Assembly (NCBI GenBank): GCA_030595125.1
Contig: JAUVDV010000008.1
Location: 22,307 to 86,306, forward strand
DNA: 64,000 nt
Reading direction: 5' to 3'
Source: Deltaproteobacteria bacterium
GTDB taxonomy: Bacteria > Myxococcota_A > Polyangia > JAAYKL01
Shown here: positions 41,097 to 50,151 of the stretch, piece after piece
Numbering within the stretch: the first letter of the stretch is position 1
How the letters are laid out: each line of letters begins with the position of its first letter
The notes under the pieces: model-generated
Database searches by the model: none
The model's input: the letters and a program-made list of their open reading frames with translations, nothing else
What the model was told of the DNA's origin: nothing
Program-made: the position numbers and the translations under genes

Positions 41097-44000
41097 CTAC
41101 CAGTACTCGTATGCCCCATGATCGATAACCGTTCCGCCGGGAATTTCGTCGTTGCGTGGATTGCCGAGCAAGTCGGTCAACGGACCGAATGAATCATTGC
41201 CGGCGTCCACACATGGTGAGGAAACACTGAGGCGGAGATCGATAATCGAGTAAATGTCCCCAATGGAGAAATCGGCGCCGAAGTGGCCCCAGATGAAGAC
41301 CGTGTCCTCCGTATTGGACGCGATATAGTGCCAATCTCCGGCCTGGTTGACGAGCAACAGGCCAGACAGCGCGCCCGACGTCCATAGCGGTCCCGAGTTC
41401 GTGGTCAGCTCTGTCTGCCAGGTCGCGGCATTCTCCTGGACATCGCTCCACGTCCCGTCGACTGCGGCCGGATAGCTCAGGAAGGCGGGATCTATATCGA
41501 TGTTCTGTGCAAGCGGGGAGCCCCAATCGCCCTGGATGTCGTTGTACGTTACTTCGGGGTAGTCGGTGTCGAACGTGATCTCTTGATCATTGTCCCAGAG
41601 GATGCAGTTGGCGACATTGTTGTCGGCTTGCCCTAGCTCGACGTTGTGGATCGCCGTGGTGTTTGCCACGAACGTATTGTTGGCTGTTTCGAAGGTCCCC
41701 CCCCATCCGAGGTCGGTGATGGCATTGAGAAACGCCGGTCCGCCGGTGTTGCCGGCAAAGACGTTGTTTTCGACGTGTCCGTGATCTCCGTCCTCTGCCT
41801 TGAACGTGGCTCCGATCGCTGTGTGATTGCCGACCACGATGTTGTTCTGGAAGTAGACGGATAGATTGTGGTTCGCCAAGACGAGGTCGCCCGAGCTGAC
41901 CTCATTCCTCGACATTACACTGTCGACGACCGTGTAAAGGCCGTCGCCCGTCCCGACTACCAGCGGGCCGCTGTTACCGGCGAACACTGCGTCCATCACG
42001 CCGTATTTCGAGCCCGTGAGGATCGTTCCGATGTTGTGCACGAACAGGTTGTGGGCGAGACCTTCTCCAGAGCCGCCATCGTTGTAATACGAGTAGCCGG
42101 TGTTGTGGTGGAACACGTTCCCGGTGACATCCCTCGTGCAGCAGGTCGTGAGGGTGCAGCACGAGATAGAGAGACAGCCTCCCCAAGGAAAGGAATGGTA
42201 GCCGAATTCGTTGTCAGTGATGACAACGTTGTTGACCCTATAGATATATGCGCCGAAGTAGTTGTTCGAGAATCCGGTGTTGGTGATCTCCGCCGAGAGC
42301 GAACCCGTGTATGAGCTGTCGATATAACTGGTCAAGTTGATTGCATAGTTGGGATGGTTGTCGAACTGGCTGTTTTCGATGAAGATCGATCGGGACGCTG
42401 GCTCGGTGGTGGAATAAGACACAGGGTTCAGGTACAGGCCGTCCGTTGGACGTGCCTCGTCTGTAAAGCTCTCGTTGCCGTCAAATGTGCTTCCCGATAT
42501 TGACAACCCCACAAATTCGTCATCGACATAGATTGCGCCCCCCTGGCCGCCAGCTGTGTTGTTGGTGAATTGACAGTCCGAGATCTGCACGTCCAGGTTG
42601 ATGCCGACGGAGACCGCCCCGCCTGTTTGGCTGGGATTGGCGACGCCGCTTCCGCAGGAATTGCCTGAAAACTCGCTGCCTTGAATCACCAGCGAGTGCA
42701 CCACGGATGTTGTAGAGGAACCGTGGGCTTTCACAACTCCGCCGCCCAGCGATTCGCATGATGAGGCGTTGTTGATAAACGTGGAGTTGTCGATAAACGC
42801 GTTGGATTGGCCAAGATAAATCAAATGTTTCACGGTGTTGTCGACAAAGGTGGAGTTCGTGATCTGCAGCCCGTCAGCCGACGCGGCGCTAGACGCCATG
42901 TAGATGAGAGGGTGTGGATAAGTCGGCCCGGAATTGGTATTGCCTTCGAAATAGCAATCGTCAAACGCGATCGATACGTCAGGGGTGCCGAATGCACCTT
43001 CTTTTATTTTACCTTTGTTGTTTAGAAACGTGCACGAAACAAATGTCACATACTGGGCTTGACCGAGGTTAATAAGGAGGTCTCCGTAGACGCCGTTGTT
43101 TTCGAATGAAGTGTTCTCGACGACCAGCGGATTGCTCGAGGTCCACGACTCAGCTCTGATCGCCTGTGCATCGTTGTCGACGACCTTCGAATTTGCGATG
43201 GTTAACGGGCCGACATAGGCTCTGATGGCCGAACTGTACAAGAGTGTCGATCCGACGTTGGCGATGGTAAGCCCATCGAGTCTGTTGTCGCCGGCTGTGA
43301 TGATCGCGTTGGTCACATGGAGCATTCCGGATATCCCGTCGCTTCCGTCGAGGATGGTTTCGTTGCTCAGCAGATCTCTCTCGCTCGGGTCGCTCTCGGT
43401 CATGTCGAAGCCGCCGTACACATCTACTCTGTCGGGAACATCGATCACATCGCCGATCGATGAGTAGTAGACATTCCAGGTTCCTGCTGCGATCCAAACC
43501 GCGCAACGACCGCCGCTGGAGAGCGCGGAAGCGCCAGCCGAATTCAGCGCAGATTGCAAGTCCCAGGTGGCGGTCACCCAACTCAGGCCATCGCCGCCGC
43601 TCGCTCCGAAGTCAACATAGCGGACACAGAAATTCTCACAGTCGCCGCCCCAATAATAATCCAGGCAGGCATTGCAGTCCTGATCGGGATCCCAGTTGCC
43701 TGGGCAGATGTCGCAGTTAATACCCTCCCAGTGATTCTCGCAAGCGCACTCATCCACATCGCAGATCATCGGGGAAATGCAAGGGTCGCCGGTATGATCA
43801 CAGACATCACCGGTCTCGTTGCAGCTCTCGGTACCGTTGCAGAAGATACCGTCGTCGGGGCACGGGTCGCCTGAATGGTCGCAGACATCGCCTATCTCGT
43901 TGCACACTTCTGGGCCATTGCAGAACAACCCGTCGTCTACGCAGGGGTCGCCGGAATGGTCGCAGACATCGCCGGTCTCGTTGCAGCTCTCGGCGCCGTT

Positions 44001-44357
44001 GCAGAACAGGCCGTCGTCTCCGCAGGGGTCCCCGGAATGCACTGAGCAAGTACCCCCCAAGCAGGTATCAGCACCGTTGCAGAACAACCCGTCGTCACAG
44101 GAAATGCCGTTGTTGTCGGTCCAATAGGTGGTTGAGTTTGCAGTATCGCATACCTCGCAGGAATTGAGGGGGTTTGCGACACCGTCGGGGAAACACTCAG
44201 ATCCGATCAGGCAACCGGTGCAGGAATCGGTGTCCGTATCTGTGTCAGAATCGGAATCGGAATCAGAATCGGTCGTTCCTCCGTTGTCCGACGATCCGTC
44301 CGAGCAGCCGCCACAAACCAGCACGGTCGCCATTATCACTAAAAGCAAGTATCGCAT
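41097..44357 (-). CDS. Stalked lipoprotein with Cys-rich repeats and a parallel beta-helix
   Basis: A 1086-residue lipoprotein. The signal ends VCGGC, then a short 16-residue Asp stalk with Ser/Thr (DNA 44226-44273). After this come a Cys-rich section with 27-residue tandem repeats (GDPCxDDGLFCNGxExCN, residues 109-189) and an EGF-like end (CACENHWEGINCDICPGN). From about 240 onward the sequence is a right-handed beta-helix of pectate-lyase type, with units such as GLTIANVGSTLL, VENTSFENNGVYG and LQITNSTFVDNT, and an unusual Asn-rich pattern typical of surface proteins. The C-terminus has a fold closing with Cys (SSPCVDAGNDSF). Likely an adhesin or polysaccharide-binding protein. Confidence 0.82.
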   Translation of the reverse strand: MRYLLLVIMATVLVCGGCSDGSSDNGGTTDSDSDSDSDTDTDTDSCTGCLIGSECFPDGVANPLNSCEVCDTANSTTYWTDNNGISCDDGLFCNGADTCLGGTCSVHSGDPCGDDGLFCNGAESCNETGDVCDHSGDPCVDDGLFCNGPEVCNEIGDVCDHSGDPCPDDGIFCNGTESCNETGDVCDHTGDPCISPMICDVDECACENHWEGINCDICPGNWDPDQDCNACLDYYWGGDCENFCVRYVDFGASGGDGLSWVTATWDLQSALNSAGASALSSGGRCAVWIAAGTWNVYYSSIGDVIDVPDRVDVYGGFDMTESDPSERDLLSNETILDGSDGISGMLHVTNAIITAGDNRLDGLTIANVGSTLLYSSAIRAYVGPLTIANSKVVDNDAQAIRAESWTSSNPLVVENTSFENNGVYGDLLINLGQAQYVTFVSCTFLNNKGKIKEGAFGTPDVSIAFDDCYFEGNTNSGPTYPHPLIYMASSAASADGLQITNSTFVDNTVKHLIYLGQSNAFIDNSTFINNASSCESLGGGVVKAHGSSTTSVVHSLVIQGSEFSGNSCGSGVANPSQTGGAVSVGINLDVQISDCQFTNNTAGGQGGAIYVDDEFVGLSISGSTFDGNESFTDEARPTDGLYLNPVSYSTTEPASRSIFIENSQFDNHPNYAINLTSYIDSSYTGSLSAEITNTGFSNNYFGAYIYRVNNVVITDNEFGYHSFPWGGCLSISCCTLTTCCTRDVTGNVFHHNTGYSYYNDGGSGEGLAHNLFVHNIGTILTGSKYGVMDAVFAGNSGPLVVGTGDGLYTVVDSVMSRNEVSSGDLVLANHNLSVYFQNNIVVGNHTAIGATFKAEDGDHGHVENNVFAGNTGGPAFLNAITDLGWGGTFETANNTFVANTTAIHNVELGQADNNVANCILWDNDQEITFDTDYPEVTYNDIQGDWGSPLAQNIDIDPAFLSYPAAVDGTWSDVQENAATWQTELTTNSGPLWTSGALSGLLLVNQAGDWHYIASNTEDTVFIWGHFGADFSIGDIYSIIDLRLSVSSPCVDAGNDSFGPLTDLLGNPRNDEIPGGTVIDHGAYEYW
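43791..44033 (-). repeat. 81-bp tandem repeat encoding a 27-residue Cys repeat
   Basis: Three nearly identical units inside the beta-helix lipoprotein gene encode residues 109-189; a related, more diverged unit lies just before them. DNA identity between units is high, consistent with recent duplication. Confidence 0.8.
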
Positions 44358-44594
44358 TACCCGACCTTTCGTTGTGAACGTGGAATTATTCTAACATTGA
44401 ATGTGGAAAACCATCGGAAATAATATAGAACCCTCTGCGGACAATTTGTCAGAACGAGCGTGCATGTGTCGTTGAGGTCGTCGTCAACCGTCGCGCTTGG
44501 CGCTTCGTTGAGATCATCGACCTTCGATATTGCATTACAGCCCCCCAGGGGGTACACGGGTTCACGGCGTCTTCGACTTTACGGCAAGTCGACA

Positions 44595-44610
44595 TTGACA
44601 TATATGTCAA
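44595..44610. promoter_or_regulatory. Perfect 16-bp palindrome upstream of porin-like gene
   Basis: TTGACATATATGTCAA is its own reverse complement and lies 60 bases upstream of the start at 44671. It also contains TTGACA, so it may combine a -35 element and an operator. The remaining part of the 313-base gap (44358-44670) shows no gene. Confidence 0.6.
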
Positions 44611-44670
44611 ATTCGAATTCGAGGACGTGCTTTTACCGTCAACTTTTTTGTCGAGGGTTTCGAGGGAGAA

Positions 44671-46620
44671 ATGATTTTGACCATCAGGTATTGGTATTGC
44701 CTTATCGGCATCGCGATTCTCTTCGCCGTCGCTCCCGCGGCCATGGCCCAGGATGAAGATGAAGAAGACGAAGGGGAAGAGACCGGCGAGGAGAACTCTT
44801 CGGACGGCGGGGTGGAAGACGAAGGCGAGGAAGAAGATTTAGATTCTTCGGACGAGCCGGAAGAAGAAGACGACGAGGGTGAGACCGCCGACGAATCCAT
44901 GGACCTCAAGCCGCTCCAGACTGTTGACCTGGACATGGGCGCCCTTGGTGACATGGACCCCGAGGCGGATCTCGGCGACGACGGCTTCCTCGCGGAGGAA
45001 GGCGCGGCGGCCCAGGCGGTGGAAGACTGGACCGAACGGGATCTGGAAATCCTCGAGCTGCACGGCTACTTCCGGGTTCGCCCCGAGCTGTATCACAAGT
45101 TCTACATTCGCAATGACGACGCCCTGTTCAACCGCCCCCTGGAGATGGTAGTGGACGCCGACAACGATCCCGATGGGGCTATCGGGGAGGACTGCCGCGA
45201 GGACGGCGGGCGAAGATCATGCAACCAACCCACGCTGGCGGGGGCCAATATGCGACTGCGGGTGGAGCCTACTTTGAACATCAGCGAGGAAGTGTGGATC
45301 AAGTCCCAGATAGACTTCCTGGACAACGTGATGCTCGGATCTTCCCCCGAACACCATCAGGATTACGGTTCCGGAGAGAACATCAACGTGTCCACCATCC
45401 AGGGCTACAATATGGGTCCGCCATACTCTTACGGAGACATGATCGTGGTGCGGCGCGCATGGGGCGAGGTGTTGACGCCCATCGGACAGCTCCGGTTCGG
45501 GCGCATGGCCGATCACTGGGGCCTCGGGATGTTGCACAATGCCGGAAACGGCATCGATCAGGACTTCGGCGACACAGTGGACCGCCTGATGTTCGCCACC
45601 AAGATCAACGATTGGCTCATCGCCCCCGCCTTCGATTTTCCCAGCGAGGGAGTATCCATGGTCTCCTCCGCCGGGCGACCGTTCGATGCGGCGCAGCTCG
45701 ACGACGCCTACCAGCTGGTGGGGATCCTGGGCTACATACACGACGAGGAAGATCAACGAGCCATGATCAAGCGGGGCGACTGGGTTGTGAACACCGGTCT
45801 GCACTTCACCTACCGCTCACAGGTACTCTCGTTCCAGGCGAACGACACGGTCGACGCGCGGGAATCGGAGGAGTATTCCAATTATCATTTCTATCGCCGC
45901 GACATGTGGGCAATCACTCCCGACCTCTGGTTCCAGCTGCTGGTCGACACCTTCCACCTGGAGATCGAGATCGCCCTGATCTACGGCGAAGTGGGCAACC
46001 CGGATACGGATCTAGCGGACTTCGACCTCGCCCATCCGCTCACCCTCACACAGTGGGGAGGCGTGATCCAGGCGGACTACGGCCTGCTTTCGGATCAGTT
46101 GAGAATAGGATTGGAGTTCGGGTTCGCCTCGGGTGACAAGGATGTGGAAGGGCTGAACGCGCCGACCACCTTCGATCAACCCAACAACCCGGGCAGCGAA
46201 CAGTTCACAGCGTTCTCGTTCAACCCGGCTTTTGGCAACGATTTCATCATGTACCATCACATCCTGGGCAGCGTGTCCCAGAGCTACTACTTCAATCCCT
46301 GGCTTCGCTACGACTTCCTGCGCAGCGCCATGGGCAAGCAGCTGGGAATACAGTTCGATGTGATTTACAGCCGGGCGGTCTACGACGAAACTACCATCAG
46401 TGACAATTCATCGAATCTGGGCGTGGAGCTCGACGCTCAGGTGATGTATGTGTCCTCGGACAACTTCCACGCGGGTATCAAGTACGGCGTCCTTTTCCCC
46501 CTCGGTGGGTTCAAGGGGACCGTGGATCCCGACGGCGACGACACCCCGGACAATTCTTTTACCGACAATGATCTGACGATTCCACAGACTCTACAGATAT
46601 TACTGGGCATTTCTTTTTAA
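44671..46620 (+). CDS. Porin-like outer-membrane protein (TIGR04551-like)
   Basis: A 649-residue protein with a signal peptide ending AMA (residue about 27). It has a long acidic low-complexity stretch (about 28-75, Glu/Asp-rich) and then a beta-strand-rich domain starting LHGYFRVRPELYHKFYIRND. The rest alternates aromatic strands with loops (EVWIKSQIDFLDNVMLGSSP, GQLRFGRMADHWGLGMLHN), and ends in the aromatic LLGISF typical of outer-membrane barrels. This resembles the myxobacterial TIGR04551 family from memory; the function is unknown. Regulation may involve the palindrome at 44595-44610. Confidence 0.75.
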   Translation: MILTIRYWYCLIGIAILFAVAPAAMAQDEDEEDEGEETGEENSSDGGVEDEGEEEDLDSSDEPEEEDDEGETADESMDLKPLQTVDLDMGALGDMDPEADLGDDGFLAEEGAAAQAVEDWTERDLEILELHGYFRVRPELYHKFYIRNDDALFNRPLEMVVDADNDPDGAIGEDCREDGGRRSCNQPTLAGANMRLRVEPTLNISEEVWIKSQIDFLDNVMLGSSPEHHQDYGSGENINVSTIQGYNMGPPYSYGDMIVVRRAWGEVLTPIGQLRFGRMADHWGLGMLHNAGNGIDQDFGDTVDRLMFATKINDWLIAPAFDFPSEGVSMVSSAGRPFDAAQLDDAYQLVGILGYIHDEEDQRAMIKRGDWVVNTGLHFTYRSQVLSFQANDTVDARESEEYSNYHFYRRDMWAITPDLWFQLLVDTFHLEIEIALIYGEVGNPDTDLADFDLAHPLTLTQWGGVIQADYGLLSDQLRIGLEFGFASGDKDVEGLNAPTTFDQPNNPGSEQFTAFSFNPAFGNDFIMYHHILGSVSQSYYFNPWLRYDFLRSAMGKQLGIQFDVIYSRAVYDETTISDNSSNLGVELDAQVMYVSSDNFHAGIKYGVLFPLGGFKGTVDPDGDDTPDNSFTDNDLTIPQTLQILLGISF

Positions 46621-46652
46621 TGTAGGATCTTTTTTTGCCCCGGAAAGTCAGA

Positions 46653-47099
46653 ATGTCAAAGAGAACTCGACAGCAAGCCATCCTGGAAATTGTTCGCGGA
46701 CAGCAGGTTCCCAGCCAGGCCGCGCTGGCGCAACAGCTTTCCAAAAATGGATTCAACGTTACCCAGGCGACGCTATCGCGAGATATCGCCGACCTGAACC
46801 TGATGAAATCAAAAGGGGGATACACGACGCTGCGGAACGCCGGTGCCGCAGATATGCCCCAGATGCCGGATCCCACGGGTACACTGAAGAGGCTCGTGAC
46901 GAGGATCGATCAGGCAAATAACTTGGTGGTCGTCAAGACATCCCCGGGAAGCGCTCAACCGGTAGCGCTCGCAATTGACGATGGGCGATACAAGGAGATC
47001 CTCGGGACCGTTGCCGGCGACGACGTTGTCCTGGTAGTGACCCGCGTGAACAACGACGCCCGGTCATTTGTCGACCGGATTTCAGAGCTGCTGGATTGA
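46653..47099 (+). CDS. argR: Arginine repressor
   Basis: A 148-residue ArgR. The N-terminal winged helix (about 1-70) has SKRTRQQAILEIVRGQQVPS, ALAQQLSKNGFNVTQATLSRD and the basic wing. The C-terminal domain (about 80-148) that binds arginine and forms hexamers includes NNLVVVKTSPGSAQPVALAI and the ILGTVAGDDVVLVV stretch with the Asp pair that binds arginine. I use ATG 46653, with CGGAAAG upstream; TTG 46635 is a weaker alternative. The ArgR box cannot be located by eye, and no arginine gene is nearby. Confidence 0.92.
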   Translation: MSKRTRQQAILEIVRGQQVPSQAALAQQLSKNGFNVTQATLSRDIADLNLMKSKGGYTTLRNAGAADMPQMPDPTGTLKRLVTRIDQANNLVVVKTSPGSAQPVALAIDDGRYKEILGTVAGDDVVLVVTRVNNDARSFVDRISELLD

Positions 47100-47126
47100 A
47101 ACTGTTTTTTTTGATAGGGGGTTGGC

Positions 47127-47387
47127 ATGAATGGTAATTTCTTTTTTCGATTTCTTGCCGCTTTAACGGTCGTCGTCCTCATCCTCGGGGCCGGCGCCTC
47201 CGTCATCGCCCAGAAGAAGGGGAAAGGCGGAGTGATTCGGTTGGAGGAGACTGTCATTGAGGGTCGCGTCCAGAAACCCAACGCGTTTTTCATCGCGACC
47301 CGGCAGGGCATGGTGTACGAAGTGATGGAGTTGCGCGAGAGCTTCGTAGACGAGATTCCCAAAATCGTCGATACCGGTGATTTCTAG
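47127..47387 (+). CDS. Small exported hypothetical protein
   Basis: An 86-residue protein with a hydrophobic N-terminal segment (about residues 8-26, LTVVVLILGAGASVIA) that is either a signal peptide or an anchor. The rest is short and mixed (RLEETVIEGRVQKPNAFFIA). GGGGG precedes the ATG. Gene order with ArgR (27 bases upstream) and the zinc-ribbon protein suggests a common transcript. I do not recognise a family. Confidence 0.65.
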   Translation: MNGNFFFRFLAALTVVVLILGAGASVIAQKKGKGGVIRLEETVIEGRVQKPNAFFIATRQGMVYEVMELRESFVDEIPKIVDTGDF

Positions 47388-47428
47388 CTGCGATTCGCGC
47401 CGCTTCAATTTTTGTTTTAGGAGGAAAC

Positions 47429-47824
47429 ATGAAATGCCTTCGATGTGATGGTGTAGAGCTGGAGGTCAAGGTTCGCGGCGAGGGGACGGATATCGTCGAG
47501 ATCGATATTTGCCCGCAGTGCAGGGGGATCTGGTTGGACCCGGAGGAACTCCAGAAGCTGGACGATAATTTCTTCCTGGACATCGAGAAAATTGATTTTG
47601 GAGAGGCAAGTGCCACCAGTGAGGATCTCGAGCTCTTCTGTCCCAGATGTGAGGCTGGAACCGTTCTCGACAAGGTGCATCCGGCCCAGTTCAAGAGCCT
47701 GATCCTGGACACCTGTCCGTCGTGCAAGGGTTTCTGGCTTGACAAGGGTGAGCTTGAAAGGGTCCGGAATGTTTCGGATCAGTTACTCATCTCGTCCTTG
47801 CTGTCTCTGGACGAAGAGGGCTGA
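47429..47824 (+). CDS. Double zinc-ribbon (zf-TFIIB) protein
   Basis: A 131-residue protein with two TFIIB-type zinc ribbons. The first starts CLRCDGVELEVK and ends CPQCRGIWLDPEELQKL; the second is CPRCEAGTVLDK and CPSCKGFWLDKGELERV. Such domains bind zinc through two CxxC pairs and may bind nucleic acid or proteins. AGGAGG lies before the start. It sits 23 bases before trpS. Confidence 0.85.
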   Translation: MKCLRCDGVELEVKVRGEGTDIVEIDICPQCRGIWLDPEELQKLDDNFFLDIEKIDFGEASATSEDLELFCPRCEAGTVLDKVHPAQFKSLILDTCPSCKGFWLDKGELERVRNVSDQLLISSLLSLDEEG

Positions 47825-47847
47825 TTCGAGAGCTCGGGAGGAACCGG

Positions 47848-49098
47848 ATGAACTCGGAACGTGTTTTCAGCGGCATCCAGCCGAGCGGCGAGATCCACAT
47901 CGGCAACTACCTCGGCGCGGTAAAGCGCTGGGTGGAGCTGTGTGACGATCACGACGCGATTTACTGTGTTGTGGACGACCACGCCATCACCGTGGAATAC
48001 GATCCATCCCGGTTGCCGGCCATGACCTTCGACGCTTCACTCACGACCATGGCCTGCGGTCTCGATCCGGAGAAATGCACGATCTTCGTGCAATCCCATG
48101 TTCCCGAGCACACGGAGTTGACATGGCTGTTCAGCACGGTGACCCCTCTGGGATCTCTGTTCAGGATGACCCAGTTCAAGGACAAGGCCCGCAACGCCTT
48201 GCAGAGAAAGCTGACCAGAAAAGAAGGCGGCGCCATGAAGACCGCCATTCATAATTTGAAAACCCTGGGGAGCGAGGCCCTCGAAGGACTGGACGAGCTG
48301 AAGGAAGACTTGAACAGCCTCGATCCGGACACGAAGGACGACGTCGCCATCGGTGAGACAGTGGCCAGAATGAACGACCGGATGGGCAACATCATGCAGC
48401 GTCTGCAGGTGGGACTGGGTGTGGCGGAAGCGTCCACGGCTCTGTTCGAGTACCCGGTCCTGCAGGCCGCGGATATCCTGCTTTACAAGGCGTCGCTCGT
48501 GCCGGTCGGAGAGGATCAGGAACAACATCTGGAGCTGTGCCGGGAAGTGGCGCAGCGTTTCAACAAGAGGTTCGGCAAGGTGTTTCCCGTCGCGCGGCGG
48601 ATCAAAAGCGAGGCGCCCCGGATTCTGGGGCTCGACGGAAAGAACAAGATGTCCAAGAGCCTGGGCAACCACATCGGCATGCTGGATTCCGCGCAGGAGA
48701 TATCGGCCAAGCTCAAGAACGCCTACACGGATCCCCAGCGGATACGAAGATCAGATCCGGGCCGCCCGGAGATCTGCAACGTGTTCTCCATACACGGTTT
48801 CTTCACGGAACCGGACGTGCGCGACGAACTGGAGCAGGGATGTCGCAAGGGAACCATCGGATGTTTCGATTGCAAGAAGATCCTCGCGCAGAGTATGGAC
48901 GCGGAGCTTGCTCCAATCAGGGATCGCGCCGATTACCTCAGGAGGCACAAGGGGTTGGTCATCGATGCCCTCGACGCAGGTCGGAAAAGGTGCGCCGATA
49001 TCGGCTCGCAGACGATGGAGGAGGTTCGCGAGGCCATGGGAGTGGGACGCAGTGTTTTTGCGGCGTTGGGTAAAAAGGTTGAGAAAAAGCAGGAATAG
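47848..49098 (+). CDS. trpS: Tryptophanyl-tRNA synthetase with long insertion
   Basis: A 416-residue class I synthetase that charges tRNA-Trp. HIGH-type motif: IHIGNYLGA with SGIQPSGE upstream; KMSKS motif: NKMSKSLGNHIG. The Rossmann fold and LFEYPVLQAADILLYKA are typical. The usual length is 330-350 residues; here about 75 extra residues lie between FKDKAR (near 114) and LFEYP (near 199). The insertion is charged and helical (LDELKEDLNSLDPDTKDD), and not a recognised domain. GGGAGGA precedes the ATG. Confidence 0.93.
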   Translation: MNSERVFSGIQPSGEIHIGNYLGAVKRWVELCDDHDAIYCVVDDHAITVEYDPSRLPAMTFDASLTTMACGLDPEKCTIFVQSHVPEHTELTWLFSTVTPLGSLFRMTQFKDKARNALQRKLTRKEGGAMKTAIHNLKTLGSEALEGLDELKEDLNSLDPDTKDDVAIGETVARMNDRMGNIMQRLQVGLGVAEASTALFEYPVLQAADILLYKASLVPVGEDQEQHLELCREVAQRFNKRFGKVFPVARRIKSEAPRILGLDGKNKMSKSLGNHIGMLDSAQEISAKLKNAYTDPQRIRRSDPGRPEICNVFSIHGFFTEPDVRDELEQGCRKGTIGCFDCKKILAQSMDAELAPIRDRADYLRRHKGLVIDALDAGRKRCADIGSQTMEEVREAMGVGRSVFAALGKKVEKKQE

Positions 49099-49158
49099 AA
49101 GTTAGTATCTTTTTCTGACACCAAACCAAGTAGTCCGTCGCTAAGGAGTTATAAAATC

Positions 49159-49743
49159 ATGAAAACTGTTCTTTGTGGAATGATCGTCGGCGTGATGGTA
49201 TTTGCGCTTCTGTCGTGTGATGAGGAAACCAAGCCCGCATACGTCTACGGATCCATCAACTGTAGTCAATGTGAGGAGTTGAACTTCGACGGCTCTCTCG
49301 CGAAGAGTGGCGCCAAGTATTTCGGCTATTGCCAGAAGAGTGACGATGAGTTCAAATTCGAGGTGGGGCACGCCGACGAGGCCAGTGTTTCCGGAGCCAC
49401 CAAGGCCTATCTCTACATGAATGGGATCCCCGGCGAGCCTGTTCAGGGTGTTTTCGACGAACTGAGTCAACCTAAGGACGACGAATTACTATTCACCGAT
49501 TTCGGCCATATCACCCTGAAGAACGTCAACACATACAATATCGGCTCCAATCAGCTTGACGACTCATGTGCCGTCGAGCTTTTCGCAGAGCCCCTCGATG
49601 GAGAGCTCATTCCCCTCATCGCCAAGTCCTTCGACTACTACGTTCGCCTAAACTGCCAGGGCCTGGAGGACGTCACGGACCCGGATAGCAGTGTATCAAT
49701 CAATTCCATCAAATTGGAGTTCTACCTGGACAACTGCAAGTAG
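49159..49743 (+). CDS. Hypothetical lipoprotein
   Basis: A 194-residue protein with TAAGGAG upstream. The signal peptide ends LLSC (Cys about 17), and the outer domain has four or so further cysteines, two near the start (INCSQCEELNF) and others at about 55 and near the end (DDSCAVELF, LNCQGLED, DNCK). It could be a small disulfide-bonded surface protein. I do not recognise a family; the chain has a beta-rich character. Confidence 0.7.
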   Translation: MKTVLCGMIVGVMVFALLSCDEETKPAYVYGSINCSQCEELNFDGSLAKSGAKYFGYCQKSDDEFKFEVGHADEASVSGATKAYLYMNGIPGEPVQGVFDELSQPKDDELLFTDFGHITLKNVNTYNIGSNQLDDSCAVELFAEPLDGELIPLIAKSFDYYVRLNCQGLEDVTDPDSSVSINSIKLEFYLDNCK

Positions 49744-49773
49744 GGTGTCCGGATTCCGCCGCCATCTCAGCAG

Positions 49774-50151
49774 ATGAAAATCCATACCAAGATCTGGCTC
49801 GAAAACGATGACGGAAAGCTGCTCGTGGGCGAGGGGCGTCTCAAGATATTTCATGCTATATTGAAAACCGGATCCCTGAGCGCTGCGGCCAGGGAGCTGG
49901 GAATGTCGTACCGGGCAGTGTGGGGAAAGGTGCGGGCAACCGAAGATCGACTGGGCGTGAAGCTGGTGAAGGGCATGGCGGGCGGGGCCAAGCACGGTGG
50001 GGCAGTCCTGACCGAGGAGGCGGTGGAGTTCATCCGCCGGTTCGAGGAATTCAGCGAGAAGGCCACCGAGATGGTGGAAGAGTTGGCGGTAGCGATGCTT
50101 CCCGATAAATTCCCCGTTTTTGGAAGCCGGGATGGAGTCAAGGAGAAGTAA
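49774..50151 (+). CDS. ModE-like winged-helix regulator
   Basis: A 125-residue protein resembling the N-terminal DNA-binding half of ModE, the molybdate-responsive regulator. The helix-turn-helix reads ILKTGSLSAAARELGMSYRAVWGKVRATEDRLG, followed by the Gly-rich wing KGMAGGAKHGGAVLTEEA. No molybdate-binding MOP domain follows, so the effector is unknown. The stop overlaps the start of the DUF362 gene (TAATG), so the two genes are coupled; the regulator may control its own operon. Confidence 0.8.
   Translation: MKIHTKIWLENDDGKLLVGEGRLKIFHAILKTGSLSAAARELGMSYRAVWGKVRATEDRLGVKLVKGMAGGAKHGGAVLTEEAVEFIRRFEEFSEKATEMVEELAVAMLPDKFPVFGSRDGVKEK

Noticed and set aside
40265..41119. Minus-strand frame opposite the secretin
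   Set aside because: The plus strand has the secretin domains and a strong ribosome site; the reverse frame has no motif.
45219..46136. Long plus-strand open frame inside the porin-like gene
   Set aside because: Off-frame shadow of a well-supported coding region, Arg-rich as typical of GC-rich shadows.
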